Shown here: piece by piece, positions 1 through 12,856 of the stretch | How the letters are laid out: each line of letters begins with the position of its first letter | How positions within the stretch are numbered: position 1 is the first letter of the stretch | Assembly: GCA_024919215.1 (NCBI GenBank) | Contig: CP103437.1 | Span: 1-64,000, forward strand | DNA: 64,000 bases | Direction of reading: 5' to 3' | DNA from: Methylophilaceae bacterium LSUCC0665 | Lineage (GTDB): Bacteria; Pseudomonadota; Gammaproteobacteria; Burkholderiales; Methylophilaceae | The notes under the pieces: generated by a model | The model's database searches: none | What the model was told of the DNA's origin: nothing | Seen by the model: the letters and a program-made list of their open reading frames with translations, nothing else | Position numbers and translations under genes: made by a program

Positions 1-1353
1 ATGAAAACTGAAGATTTTTGGGAAGTAATTGTATTACATTTAAAGAAGAAACTTTCCTCACAGCAATTTAAAACCTGGGTTAAACCTCTTGCATTTCATG
101 AAAATGAAAATGATTTTGAAATTTTAGCACCCAATCAATTTGTTCAACAATGGATTATGGATCGATTTGCTAAAGAAATAATTGAGCTTGGCAAAGAAAG
201 TAAATATAAAAAACAAATCAAATTTGTGTCCAACAAAGCAAAAAAAAATCCAAAACCTGTTGAAAACTCAATTAATAATACTGAATCAAAAACAAAACTT
301 GAAGAATTGTCGTCAAAATCAGCAATCAACAAAATCACCGGACTAAATAAGAATTTAAACTTTGATAATTTTGTGACTGGACGAGCAAACCAGCTTGCAA
401 CAGCAGCTGCAAAGCAAGTTTCTGAAAAGCCGGGTGAATCATACAACCCGTTATTTATATATGGTGGTGTAGGGCTTGGTAAAACACACCTGTTACAATC
501 AATTGGTAATAAAGTTAAAGAAGAAAATAAAGACTTTAAGGTGAAATACCTTCATGCCGAGCGTTATGTGACTGACGTGGTTAAAGCTTATGAAGGAAAA
601 ACATTTGATCAGTTTAAGAAAAACTATCATTCCTTAGATCTACTTTTAATTGATGATATTCAATTTATTGGTAAGAAAAATAGAACTCAAGAGGAGTTTT
701 TCTATGCATTTAACACCCTTATTGAAAATAAAAAACAAATCATTATTACTTGCGATAGTTACCCAAAAGAAATTCAGGGTGTTGATGAAAGATTAAGAAC
801 ACGATTTAGTTGGGGGCTAACAGTAGCCATTGAGCCACCAGAATTAGAAATGAGAGTTGCTATTTTATTAAAAAAAGCTTCGATTTCAAAAATAAACCTT
901 CCAGAAGATGTAGCTTTTTTTATTGCCAAACAAATACGTTCGAATGTTAGAGAATTAGAGGGCGCGCTCAACAGAATTGTAGCTTTATCAAACTTTACAA
1001 ACCTAGCGATTGATCTTAATTTAGCCAAAGAAGCACTTAAAGATTTAATAGCTGTTAGAGGTCGACAAGTAACTGTAGAAAATATACAGAAAACGGTAGC
1101 AGATTATTACAAAATAAAAATTTCAGATATGGTCGGGAAAAAAAGGTCTCGAAATTTTTCAAAACCAAGGCAAATTGCAATGGCATTAACTAGAGAACTG
1201 ACTAATTTAAGCTATCCAGAGATTGGTAACTATTTTGGTGGTCGTCACCACACAACAGTAATGCATGCCTGCGAAGAAATTGAAGACCAAAGACTTAATA
1301 ACCAATCATTAGGACAAGATTTAGGATTTTTAACACAGGTATTGAGAGGATAA
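1..1353 (+). CDS. dnaA: Chromosomal replication initiator DnaA
   Basis: ATP-dependent initiator that binds DnaA boxes at oriC and melts the origin. The 450-residue protein has the N-terminal helicase-loading domain (about 1-75), a short low-complexity linker, the AAA+ domain with Walker A GGVGLGKT near residues 155-162 and Walker B LLLIDDIQF near 213-221, and the C-terminal box-binding domain with the signature GGRHHTTVMHA near 412-422. Length is normal, domain II being short. It is the first gene of the dnaA-dnaN-gyrB replication cluster and probable DnaA boxes lie just downstream. The window begins exactly at the ATG, so the promoter is not visible. Confidence 0.98.
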   Translation: MKTEDFWEVIVLHLKKKLSSQQFKTWVKPLAFHENENDFEILAPNQFVQQWIMDRFAKEIIELGKESKYKKQIKFVSNKAKKNPKPVENSINNTESKTKLEELSSKSAINKITGLNKNLNFDNFVTGRANQLATAAAKQVSEKPGESYNPLFIYGGVGLGKTHLLQSIGNKVKEENKDFKVKYLHAERYVTDVVKAYEGKTFDQFKKNYHSLDLLLIDDIQFIGKKNRTQEEFFYAFNTLIENKKQIIITCDSYPKEIQGVDERLRTRFSWGLTVAIEPPELEMRVAILLKKASISKINLPEDVAFFIAKQIRSNVRELEGALNRIVALSNFTNLAIDLNLAKEALKDLIAVRGRQVTVENIQKTVADYYKIKISDMVGKKRSRNFSKPRQIAMALTRELTNLSYPEIGNYFGGRHHTTVMHACEEIEDQRLNNQSLGQDLGFLTQVLRG

Positions 1354-1561
1354 CTATGTGGATTACATGTTAAGGAATTGTGAATAACCACAAGCTTAAA
1401 AAGATTTTAAAATCTATCCACAATTTAACCACAATTTATTCATTCATAATCCACTGCATAAAATTCTTCAAATGGTCCTTGATATATGAGAGACAAATGT
1501 TCTTCACAGTTTTTTAATGTATTATTATTACTATTAAATATATATATAAATAATTTAAAAA
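1354..1561. other. Probable replication origin (oriC)
   Basis: This 208-base dnaA-dnaN spacer is among the longest gaps in a tightly packed window. It holds one exact TTATNCACA DnaA box on the minus strand (1379-1387) and near matches on the plus strand: CTATCCACA (1414-1422), TTAACCACA (1425-1433) and TTCTTCACA (1501-1509). They are followed by an almost pure A/T stretch at 1510-1560 that suits a DNA unwinding element. The arrangement of boxes next to an AT-rich segment beside dnaA is that of many bacterial origins. The dnaN promoter must also lie here. Function is inferred; strand-skew analysis was not possible. Confidence 0.65.
1379..1387 (-). promoter_or_regulatory. DnaA box (exact consensus)
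   Basis: The minus strand reads TTATTCACA, an exact match to TTATNCACA. It lies 26 bases after the dnaA stop codon, at the left edge of the proposed origin. Confidence 0.6.
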
Positions 1562-5056
<3,495 letters not shown>

Positions 5057-5057
<1 letters not shown>

Positions 5058-5956
5058 TGACTTTAAGTGAACTGAAATTTATCATTGCAGTAGCAAAAGA
5101 AAAAAATTTTCGACGGGCTGCTGATAAATGTTTTGTTAGTCAACCTGCATTAAGTTTGGCAGTAAAAAAACTTGAAGAAGACCTTAATGTAACAATATTT
5201 GAAAGAAGTCGGACCGAAGTAAAAGTTACACCAATAGGTCAAAAAATAATTAATCAAGCAATCATTGTCCTTGACGAGGCGAATAAGCTTAAAGACATAT
5301 CTAGTGTTGGCCAGGAACAACTTAAATTCCCATTGAAAATTGGTCTTATATATTCAGTGGCTCCATATTTATTACCCTTAATTATTCCTGTGTTGAGAAA
5401 AAAAACACCCGAAATGCCTTTGGATGTTGAAGAAAATATAACAAAAAACCTAGAAATAGCTTTAAAAAATGGATCAATCGAAGCGGCTGTTATAGCATTG
5501 CCTTTTGATATACCAGGAACGGAATATATACCGCTATATGATGAAGAGTTTAATGTCGTTGTTCCATCAAACCATGATTGGGTTAAGAAAAAAGAAATTA
5601 TAGCCAAAGACCTATCAAGCGAAAAAGTATTACTCCTTAACAATGAACATTGTTTTAGTAAGCAAGTGGTAGAAGCTTGTCCAGATCTCTCAAAAAAAAG
5701 TGAGGTATTACAAGGAAACTCACTTGAAACAATTCGCAATATGGTGGCATCGAATTTAGGTATTTCTGTTTTACCAAAAACTGCAACAGCTGTAAATTAT
5801 AATAATCCGCTTGTAAAAATTATTCCTTTTAAAAATCCAGTACCATTTAGAAGAATAGCAATTGCTTACAGAAAGAGTACAGTGAGAATGGAGGCAATTG
5901 AAAAGTTTGTATTAGCATTGAAAGATATAAAATCAAATAATATCAAAATTTTTTAA
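5057..5956 (+). CDS. oxyR: OxyR-type peroxide-sensing LysR regulator
   Basis: LysR-family activator that senses hydrogen peroxide through a disulfide switch. An N-terminal helix-turn-helix (about 1-60, with SQPALSLAVKKLEEDL) is followed by a substrate-binding-type domain. Two cysteines occur in HCFSKQVVEAC; numbered from the ATG at 5057 they are residues 199 and 208, the same numbers as the redox pair of Escherichia coli OxyR. The following SLETIRNMVASNLGISVLP also matches OxyR. The ATG overlaps the gyrB stop by one base (TGATG); a TTG three bases earlier is possible but less likely. The assignment to OxyR rather than a generic LysR protein rests on this cysteine pair. Confidence 0.88.
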
Positions 5957-5967
5957 GGTAAAAATCA

Positions 5968-7029
5968 ATGATTGTTGGCGTATTAAATGAAATTGATAAA
6001 AATGAAAATAGGGTAGCTATAAGCCCTGAGATAACCAAGAAATTAAATGCAAAAAAAATAGAAGTTTTTATTGAGCAAGATTGTTATATTCAAGCTGATT
6101 TTACAGAAAGCGATTTTACTGATGCAGGTGCTCTAATAAAAACAAGAAAAGAAATAATAGATACAGCTGATGTTCTGTTAACAGTATCAACTCCAATTGA
6201 GGAAGTATTAAAAGACTTAACAAAGGGAATAGTGATTGGAAATTTAGACCCTATTGAGAACAGATCTTTTAAAAACGATGCTTTTGATCTTTCAAAATTA
6301 CCAAGAAATACTCGCGCTCAATCAATGGATGTTTTATCCTCACAAGCCAATATTGCTGGATATAAATCTGTTTTATTAGCCTTAGAATATTATAAAAAAT
6401 TTATGCCTATGCTTATGACGGCTGCTGGTACTGTAAAACCGGCAAGAGTTTTAATTTTAGGTGTTGGGGTTGCTGGATTACAAGCAATAGCAACCGCTAA
6501 AAGGTTAGGTGCTGTAGTTGAAGCATCTGATGTAAGACCTTCAGTCAAAGACCAAGTTGAGTCTTTAGGGGCTAAATTTGTTAATGTACCTTATGAAACA
6601 GATGAAGAAAAAGCTATAGCAGAAGGTAAGGGCGGGTATGCACAGATGATGCCAAAATCTTGGCTGGATAGACAAAGACATATCATATCTGAGACTATCA
6701 AAAAATCTGACATTGTTATTACAACGGCCTTGATTCAAGGAAAAAAACCACCTGTATTAGTTAGCGCAGATGATGTGCGATCAATGAAACCAGGGTCTGT
6801 AATTGTTGATATAGCAGGTGGTAATTGTGAACTAACTGAGGTTGATCAAGTACGCAAGGTTGATGGAAAAACAATTATTGGTTATCAGAACCTTCCATCA
6901 ATGATGGCGCATGATGCCTCAATTTTATATGCAAAAAATCTGTTTTCTTTTCTTGAATTAATAGTTCAAGACAATCAAATAAAAATTAATAAAGAGGACG
7001 AGCTTGTAAAAGCGTGTTCAATAAATTAG
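5968..7029 (+). CDS. pntAa: NAD(P) transhydrogenase subunit alpha part 1
   Basis: Soluble NAD(H)-binding domain (dI) of the proton-translocating transhydrogenase, which moves hydride from NADH to NADP+ at the expense of proton motive force. The 353-residue protein resembles alanine dehydrogenase/PntA N-termini and has the dinucleotide motif GVGVAGLQAIATAKRLGA followed by ASDVRP. The subunit is split in the three-gene form (Aa, Ab, B) rather than the fused enterobacterial PntA. It lies 10 bases before pntAb. NADPH supply by this enzyme is plausible in a cell living on one-carbon compounds. Confidence 0.95.
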   Translation: MIVGVLNEIDKNENRVAISPEITKKLNAKKIEVFIEQDCYIQADFTESDFTDAGALIKTRKEIIDTADVLLTVSTPIEEVLKDLTKGIVIGNLDPIENRSFKNDAFDLSKLPRNTRAQSMDVLSSQANIAGYKSVLLALEYYKKFMPMLMTAAGTVKPARVLILGVGVAGLQAIATAKRLGAVVEASDVRPSVKDQVESLGAKFVNVPYETDEEKAIAEGKGGYAQMMPKSWLDRQRHIISETIKKSDIVITTALIQGKKPPVLVSADDVRSMKPGSVIVDIAGGNCELTEVDQVRKVDGKTIIGYQNLPSMMAHDASILYAKNLFSFLELIVQDNQIKINKEDELVKACSIN

Positions 7030-7038
7030 GAATTAAAT

Positions 7039-7344
7039 ATGGATGAAATATTAACGATACAAAATATCACAATATTTGTTTTAGCTATTTTTGTTGGATT
7101 CCATGTGGTTTGGAATGTGACCCCTGCACTTCATACCCCTTTAATGTCAGTTACTAATGCTATATCCGGAATTGTGATTGTGGGAGCAATACTCCAGGTG
7201 GTTGAAATTGATGGAAATATTTTTTCATTAAGCAGTATCTTAGGCGCCATAGCAATTTTCTTTGCATCGATTAATATTTTTGGCGGATTCATGGTTACCC
7301 AGAGAATGCTGGATATGTTCAAAAAGAAAGAAAAAAATAAATAA
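7039..7344 (+). CDS. pntAb: NAD(P) transhydrogenase subunit alpha part 2
   Basis: Membrane portion of the split alpha subunit; 101 residues with three hydrophobic helices and the family segment [15 protein letters not shown]. It forms part of the proton channel with PntB. Its stop codon overlaps the pntB start (TAATG), which indicates translational coupling. Confidence 0.95.
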   Translation: MDEILTIQNITIFVLAIFVGFHVVWNVTPALHTPLMSVTNAISGIVIVGAILQVVEIDGNIFSLSSILGAIAIFFASINIFGGFMVTQRMLDMFKKKEKNK

Positions 7345-8711
7345 TGACGACCCTAAATTTATCTTTGTATTTGATGTCAGCAATATTAATTATTTTAGCA
7401 TTGCGCGGCCTGTCTTCTCCTCAATCTTCTAGAAGAGGAAATTATTATGGAATGATTGGAATGACTATTGCCGTCATGACTACTCTAAGCATGAATTTGA
7501 ATTATATTTTATGGCTTATCGCAATTTCAGTCTTTGCAGGCGGGGCAATAGGATTTGTTATTGCAAAAAAAGTACATATGACCAAGATGCCAGAATTAGT
7601 TGCTTTAATGCATTCTTTTGTAGGGTTGGCAGCAATGCTGATTGCTTTTGCTTCTATTTATAATTTCACAAATATATATTCAACAACGCAAAGGGTAGAA
7701 TTATTTTTAGGATCGTTTATTGGAGCAATTACTTTTACAGCATCCCTGGTTGCCTTCGGAAAATTATCAGGAAAATTTATTACTAAAACAATTATTTTTA
7801 AGGGGCAGCACCTTTTAAATTTACTAATTTTTATACTGATGATCATTTTTGGAATGATCTTTTTTATTTATGAAAGCAATCTTGCTTTTATATTAATGAA
7901 TTGTTGCGCCCTAATATTAGGGATTACACTCATTATCCCCATAGGCGGAGCTGATATGCCTGTTGTGGTGTCCATGCTAAATAGTTACTCTGGATGGGCC
8001 GCTGCAGGCATCGGATTTACTTTAAATAATTCTGTATTAATTATCGCGGGAGCCTGTGTAGGATCATCAGGAGCAATATTGTCATACATCATGTGTAAAT
8101 CAATGAACAGGTCCATTATTTCTGTATTACTTGGAGGCTTTGGATCGGACGTGGCAGAGGCAAGAGTTGATGAAAATAAAAAACAACATAAAACAGGTTC
8201 AGCTGCGGATGTGGCATATTTAATGACCTCATCAGAAAATATAATTATCATCCCTGGCTACGGTTTGGCTGTAGCTAGAGCCCAACACGCTTTGCAAGAA
8301 TTAACAAACAAACTTTTAGAAAAAGATATTAATGTTCGATATGCAATCCATCCAGTTGCCGGAAGAATGCCAGGTCATATGAATGTCCTTCTGGCTGAAG
8401 CAGATGTTCCATATGATCAAGTGTTTGAGATGGAAGAAATTAATAATGATTTTTCTGATACAGACTTGGTATTTGTTATTGGCGCAAATGATGTTGTTAA
8501 TCCCGCGGCCAAGAAGCCCGGTTCAGCAATTTATGGAATGCCTATTTTGGAGGCGCAAAAAGCAAAAACGATCATTGTTAATAAAAGAACAATGGGAGTT
8601 GGGTATGCAGGACTCGATAATGAATTATTTTATGATGATAAAACGATGATGTTTTTAGGTGACGCAAAAGAGTGCGTTGAGGATTTAGTTAAAGCTGTAG
8701 ACGATTTATAA
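7344..8711 (+). CDS. pntB: NAD(P) transhydrogenase subunit beta
   Basis: Integral-membrane and NADP(H)-binding subunit. The 455 residues start with about eight or nine hydrophobic helices, including the GGADMPVVVSMLNSYSGWAA segment, and end in the soluble dIII domain with the NADP-binding GYGLAVARAQHAL, HPVAGRMPGHMNVLLAEA and GANDVVNPAA stretches. Length is normal. The start overlaps the pntAb stop by one base and its stop overlaps the next small ORF by one base, so all four are likely one transcript. Confidence 0.97.
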   Translation: MTTLNLSLYLMSAILIILALRGLSSPQSSRRGNYYGMIGMTIAVMTTLSMNLNYILWLIAISVFAGGAIGFVIAKKVHMTKMPELVALMHSFVGLAAMLIAFASIYNFTNIYSTTQRVELFLGSFIGAITFTASLVAFGKLSGKFITKTIIFKGQHLLNLLIFILMIIFGMIFFIYESNLAFILMNCCALILGITLIIPIGGADMPVVVSMLNSYSGWAAAGIGFTLNNSVLIIAGACVGSSGAILSYIMCKSMNRSIISVLLGGFGSDVAEARVDENKKQHKTGSAADVAYLMTSSENIIIIPGYGLAVARAQHALQELTNKLLEKDINVRYAIHPVAGRMPGHMNVLLAEADVPYDQVFEMEEINNDFSDTDLVFVIGANDVVNPAAKKPGSAIYGMPILEAQKAKTIIVNKRTMGVGYAGLDNELFYDDKTMMFLGDAKECVEDLVKAVDDL

Positions 8712-8929
8712 TGATAGATATGGATTTATCTTTACCTTTATTATCACTAATACTTATTTTTTCATTTTTAGTTGCGCTATATTCAATCATCTATGCATTT
8801 AAAGAAATGGATCAGAAATCAAACCAACCAGCCAACAATATAAGTGATCCTAAGGGGAAAACAAAGTCTAAAACACAATATAAGCCTCAATTTTTAAATT
8901 CAGTAAAAAATATTGATCTAGATTTATAG
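8711..8929 (+). CDS. Small single-pass membrane protein of unknown function
   Basis: This 72-residue ORF is not recognised. It has one hydrophobic helix near residues 7-29 and then a polar, Lys/Asn/Gln-rich tail. Its ATG shares one base with the pntB stop codon, the same coupling seen between the pnt genes, which argues that it is translated. It ends directly against the end of the opposite-strand gene at 8930. A role in transhydrogenase assembly is only a guess from position. Confidence 0.6.
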   Translation: MIDMDLSLPLLSLILIFSFLVALYSIIYAFKEMDQKSNQPANNISDPKGKTKSKTQYKPQFLNSVKNIDLDL

Positions 8930-9022
8930 TTATTTAATTAACAGTTTGATTAAATATCCAATCAAAGAAATAAAACCCACCGATAAAATCCAAATAAAAA
9001 TAAAGTAGATTATTTTTTTCAA
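8930..9022 (-). CDS. DUF2474-like small membrane peptide after cydB
   Basis: Directly after the cydB stop codon (TAA then TTG) the minus strand carries a 30-codon frame starting with TTG. It encodes a short basic start (KKI) and a single hydrophobic helix containing FIWILSVGFISLIGYLIKLL. Tiny single-helix proteins of the DUF2474 family, with an IW..SV pattern and a basic end, usually follow cioB/cydB genes and resemble CydX-like accessory peptides. Position, orientation and composition fit. There is no clear Shine-Dalgarno sequence, so translation would depend on reinitiation after cydB. It is also in frame with cydB, so readthrough is an alternative. Confidence 0.5.
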   Translation of the reverse strand: MKKIIYFIFIWILSVGFISLIGYLIKLLIK

Positions 9023-10021
9023 TTAATGATAACTTTCATTGGGTTTAGTTTTGCCACGAAAAACCCAATAAGTAAAAGATGTGTAAGCAATGATAATCGG
9101 GATAAAAATTAGCACCCCTATTAATAAGAACTGTAGACTTTTTCGAGGAGCTGCAGCCTGCCAAATATCAAGCCCCGGTGGAACAATATTTGGATAAATA
9201 CTAATCATTAAACCAATAAATGAAAGTAAAAATAATAAAACACTCCAAAGAAAAGGCTGTAAATCATAGTTCTTAATTAATGCTCTAAAACAAAAGACGG
9301 TAGCAATTAAAACTAGCAATGGCACAGGCAATACATAAAAAATTCGTGGATAACTAAACCACTTTTGAAAATATTCCGGATGTAAGAAAGGTGTCCAAAG
9401 ACTAACAATTAGAATCATCATGAGAGTTAAAATAAAAAAACGTTTACCTAAAACTTGCATATGACGTTTTGTTTTATTTTCAGTTTTATAAATTAGCCAA
9501 GTTGATCCAAGAAGACCATATCCACAGATAAGTGCAATGCCAGTAAAAATTGAGAATGGTGATAACCAATGCCACCAGTCTCCATTAAACGATCGACCTT
9601 CAATGGGTATTCCTTGAAGAAAAGCCCCAAGTGCTACACCTTGAAAAAATGTTGCTGAAATCGACCCGATAATAAAGGCTTTATCCCAAATCTGACTTTT
9701 GCTTTTATCTTTCCATCTAAATTCAAAAGCCACACCTCGTAAAATAAGACCAACAAGCATGGCAGTTAATGGCACATACAGTGCTGGAAGAACAACACTA
9801 TAGGCAAGCGGAAAGGCAGCGAATAAACCCCCGCCGCCTAGAATAAGCCATGTTTCGTTTCCATCCCATATGGGAGCAACGGTGTTCATCGCGATATCTC
9901 TTTCCCACTTGGATGTTATGAAGGGGTAGTTAATGCCAATGCCTAGATCAAAGCCATCCAACACCACATATGCAAATATGGCAATACATAAAATGATAGC
10001 CCAAATTAATTCGATACTCAT
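9023..10021 (-). CDS. cydB: Cytochrome bd-type quinol oxidase subunit II
   Basis: Membrane subunit of the cytochrome bd oxidase, which passes electrons from ubiquinol to oxygen without pumping protons. The 332 residues carry about eight or nine helices and the typical start with VVLDGFDLGIG, then WDGNETWLILGGGGLFAAFP. It is shorter than E. coli CydB (379), as is common in the cyanide-insensitive CioAB group. The ATG overlaps the cydA stop by four bases (ATGA), so the pair is coupled. Confidence 0.95.
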   Translation of the reverse strand: MSIELIWAIILCIAIFAYVVLDGFDLGIGINYPFITSKWERDIAMNTVAPIWDGNETWLILGGGGLFAAFPLAYSVVLPALYVPLTAMLVGLILRGVAFEFRWKDKSKSQIWDKAFIIGSISATFFQGVALGAFLQGIPIEGRSFNGDWWHWLSPFSIFTGIALICGYGLLGSTWLIYKTENKTKRHMQVLGKRFFILTLMMILIVSLWTPFLHPEYFQKWFSYPRIFYVLPVPLLVLIATVFCFRALIKNYDLQPFLWSVLLFLLSFIGLMISIYPNIVPPGLDIWQAAAPRKSLQFLLIGVLIFIPIIIAYTSFTYWVFRGKTKPNESYH

Positions 10022-11391
10022 GCTTTATCAAATAACTTTAATGAAACACCCAAAGAACCAACTTTTTTTGTTCGATCTTTATCTGAGTTAGGGTTAATCG
10101 AAAACTGTTTAAAAATATAATAAGTTCCTGCACCAAATACGAAGAAGTAGGTCACAATAAAAACAATGAGGGAAGTTGCAACTGCGGGAGCATCAATAGG
10201 CGATACAGAATCAATTGTTCTTAATATTCCATAGACAGTAAATGGCTGTCTACCAACCTCAGTTGTGACCCACCCAGCAATGACGGCAACAAATCCTGCT
10301 GGACCCATGACTAAACAGACATAATGAAATAGTCTTGTTGAATAAAATTTATTTTTCCATCGCAACAATAAGCTCCATAATCCCAAAGTAATCATAGCCA
10401 TACCAATACCAACCATAATGCGGAAAGACCAAAAAATTATTTCAGCTGGAGGTATTTCATCTGGTGGAAAATCTTTTAAACCTTTAATTTCAGCATCAAT
10501 ATCATGTTTTAATATCAGGCTACCTAATTTTGGTATTTCAATAATTGAATTGATCTTCATCGCCTCGTCATCAGGGATGCCAAATAATATAAGTGGCGCA
10601 CCTTTTTTAGTTTCATAGTGACCCTCCATAGCAGCAATTTTGGCAGGCTGGTATTCTAAGGTATTTAAACCATGCATGTCCCCTGCAATCAGCTGCAATG
10701 GAGCAACAATTGCAGCCATCCACATGGCCATTGATAACATGGTACGAGCACATAAATTTTTATTATTTTTTAAGAGATGCCATGCACCAACTGCACCTAC
10801 AACGAAAGCAGTTGTTAGATAGGCTGCCATTAACATATGAGTCAGCCGATAAGGAAAGGAGGGATTAAATATAATTTCAATCCAATTTTCTGGAACAAAT
10901 TGGCCTACATCATTGATGCTAAATCCCGCAGGTGTATGCATCCAGCTATTAACGGATAAAATCCAAAATGCGGAAAAAAATGTGCCAAATGCTACCATCA
11001 GGGTTGCAAAAAAATGAAGTTTTTTGCCTACCTTGTTCATGCCGAACAACATAATTCCTAAAAAACCTGCCTCTAAAAAAAAGGCAGATAAAATTTCATA
11101 ACCCATTAAAGGACCTAAAACCGGGCCAGTTTTATCAGAAAATACAGACCAGTTTGTGCCAAATTGATAGCTCATTACTATTCCAGAAACAACACCCATG
11201 CCAAAAGCAATAGCAAAAATCTTCAACCAATAATTAAATATCTTGAGATATCGATCTTCTTTTTTCCACAACCACAGTCCTTCTAGAACCGCAAGATAAG
11301 ATGCCAGCCCAATAGTAAAGGCAGGAAAGATAATGTGGAAACTAACCACAAAGGCGAATTGAAAACGAGCTAGATCGATGGCTTCAAACAT
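10018..11391 (-). CDS. cydA: Cytochrome bd-type quinol oxidase subunit I
   Basis: Carries the haems and quinol site of cytochrome bd oxidase. The 457 residues include the start RFQFAFVVSFHIIFPAFTIGLA, a conserved MAAYLTTAFVVGAVGAWHLL helix and GWVTTEVGRQPFTVYG. The length, about 65 residues below E. coli CydA, and a short loop after helix VI place it with the short-Q-loop, cyanide-insensitive (CioA) branch. First gene of a cydA-cydB-small-peptide operon. The 44-base gap to the next gene upstream is A/T-rich and may hold its promoter. Confidence 0.95.
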   Translation of the reverse strand: MFEAIDLARFQFAFVVSFHIIFPAFTIGLASYLAVLEGLWLWKKEDRYLKIFNYWLKIFAIAFGMGVVSGIVMSYQFGTNWSVFSDKTGPVLGPLMGYEILSAFFLEAGFLGIMLFGMNKVGKKLHFFATLMVAFGTFFSAFWILSVNSWMHTPAGFSINDVGQFVPENWIEIIFNPSFPYRLTHMLMAAYLTTAFVVGAVGAWHLLKNNKNLCARTMLSMAMWMAAIVAPLQLIAGDMHGLNTLEYQPAKIAAMEGHYETKKGAPLILFGIPDDEAMKINSIIEIPKLGSLILKHDIDAEIKGLKDFPPDEIPPAEIIFWSFRIMVGIGMAMITLGLWSLLLRWKNKFYSTRLFHYVCLVMGPAGFVAVIAGWVTTEVGRQPFTVYGILRTIDSVSPIDAPAVATSLIVFIVTYFFVFGAGTYYIFKQFSINPNSDKDRTKKVGSLGVSLKLFDKA

Positions 11392-11434
11392 ATAACTGAT
11401 TATATAACATTATATAAATTTATATAATATGTTT

Positions 11435-12199
11435 TTATAAAATATTTCTCTTCTTTTTGGGTCCATTTTTTGCTAAAAAATCCCAAAGGAAATTAGGTAA
11501 AAAGTGCATAATTTTTGCAACCATGGACATTTGCCATGGCAATATAGCATGAGATTTTTTCTTTTCTATTATCTTGATAATTTTAGTTGCTGCTTGTTCT
11601 GCTTCAATTAAAAAAGGCATTCGGTATGTATTGATGTTTGTCATCGGAGTTTTAATATATCCGGGTGAAATTGTAGTGACATGGATATTAAATTTTTTTA
11701 ATTCAACCCGAATACTTTCCATATAATTTATCAATGCTGACTTTGATGCACTATAAGCTCCAGCACCCGGAAGCCCCCTGACTCCTGCAACGGATGCAAT
11801 AGCCACCAGTTGGCCTTGTTTTCTTTTCAGAAAATCATCCATGAATGGGCTAAAAGTATTTAATACCCCATGAAAATTAATTTGAAATATTTTATGAATG
11901 ATTTCTAAATCTTCTTTTTTTGAGGCTAGTGTTCCAGAACTCACTCCGGCATTGGCTATAATAATATCTGGAGAGCCGTATCTTTTTTTAAAGATACTTG
12001 CAGCTATGCGCATTGAATTAGGTTTTGCAACATCAGCAACTAATATTTGTGAGCGACAGCTAAGTTGTTTTTGTAATTTGAGTAAGTTTTCTTTGTTACG
12101 ACCAACCAAACCTAGGATGTTATTCTCAGAATCATAACTTTTTGCAAGCGCCCAACCTAATCCAGAGGATGCCCCGGTAATAAATATTTTTTTAATCAA
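11435..12199 (-). CDS. Short-chain dehydrogenase/reductase
   Basis: NAD(P)-dependent oxidoreductase of the classical SDR family. The 254 residues have the cofactor motif TGASSGLG near residues 8-15, the NAG motif (ANAGVS) and the active-site YSASK (Tyr and Lys four apart) with an upstream IASVAG serine. The C-terminal 25 residues are basic. Substrate is not predictable. It sits six bases after dsbA at the end of an argS-SPOR-dsbA-SDR series on the minus strand. Confidence 0.88.
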   Translation of the reverse strand: MIKKIFITGASSGLGWALAKSYDSENNILGLVGRNKENLLKLQKQLSCRSQILVADVAKPNSMRIAASIFKKRYGSPDIIIANAGVSSGTLASKKEDLEIIHKIFQINFHGVLNTFSPFMDDFLKRKQGQLVAIASVAGVRGLPGAGAYSASKSALINYMESIRVELKKFNIHVTTISPGYIKTPMTNINTYRMPFLIEAEQAATKIIKIIEKKKSHAILPWQMSMVAKIMHFLPNFLWDFLAKNGPKKKRNIL

Positions 12200-12205
12200 T
12201 CGATT

Positions 12206-12829
12206 TTATTGTTGTGATCGAATCGAATCAATAATTCCGTTAGTTACATCGATAGCATTTTTAGGCCCACCTGCCATTGTAGATGAAGTGATGTACGACC
12301 CATTAATAATGAGGGTAGGGACTCCAGTCGCTCCTGCACTTCGAAACATTTGATTTGCCTTTTTTAGTTTCGCTTCCATTGAAAATGATTTGAATGCAGC
12401 CTTCACCTTGTCGGTATCTAATTTAGCGTTGGATGCAATCCATTTAATAGCACCAGCTTCATCAACTGGGCTAAGAGTTTTGTCTTTGTGAATGGCTTCA
12501 AAAATTTTACTATGTAAATCGTCCAATACGCCTAGTGACTCCATTGCGTAATAAGCTCTTGCCATTGGAATCCAGTCTTTTCTTGGCACAGCTGGAATTT
12601 TTTTAAAAACTATATCTTTTGGAAGTGACGCTTGCCATTTTTTTAACTCAGGTTCAAATGAATAACAATGACCACAACCATACCAAAACATTTCGACGAC
12701 TTCAATTTTATCGCTTGCTTCTGTCGCAATTTTCTCTTTAGTTGGTTTAAAGTTGACATTTAATTGTGGATCAACTGCATGAGAGAATTGGAAGATAAAC
12801 AAACAAATTAGAAATAATATTTTTTTCAT
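12206..12829 (-). CDS. dsbA: Periplasmic thiol:disulfide interchange protein DsbA
   Basis: Introduces disulfide bonds into exported proteins. The 207-residue protein has a signal peptide (about 1-18, ending SHA), a thioredoxin fold with the redox motif CGHC at residues 52-55 and the cis-proline segment GVPTLIING. The CGHC dipeptide His is that of strongly oxidising DsbA rather than DsbC/DsbG. DsbB is not in the window. Disulfide formation matters for periplasmic quinoprotein dehydrogenases, a possible client group here. Confidence 0.93.
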   Translation of the reverse strand: MKKILFLICLFIFQFSHAVDPQLNVNFKPTKEKIATEASDKIEVVEMFWYGCGHCYSFEPELKKWQASLPKDIVFKKIPAVPRKDWIPMARAYYAMESLGVLDDLHSKIFEAIHKDKTLSPVDEAGAIKWIASNAKLDTDKVKAAFKSFSMEAKLKKANQMFRSAGATGVPTLIINGSYITSSTMAGGPKNAIDVTNGIIDSIRSQQ

Positions 12830-12856
12830 TGCGATTCCTTCAAAATAATTTATAAC

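Noticed and set aside
5254-5739. 161-codon open frame opposite oxyR
   Set aside because: Shadow of oxyR, whose motifs and cysteine pair are clear.
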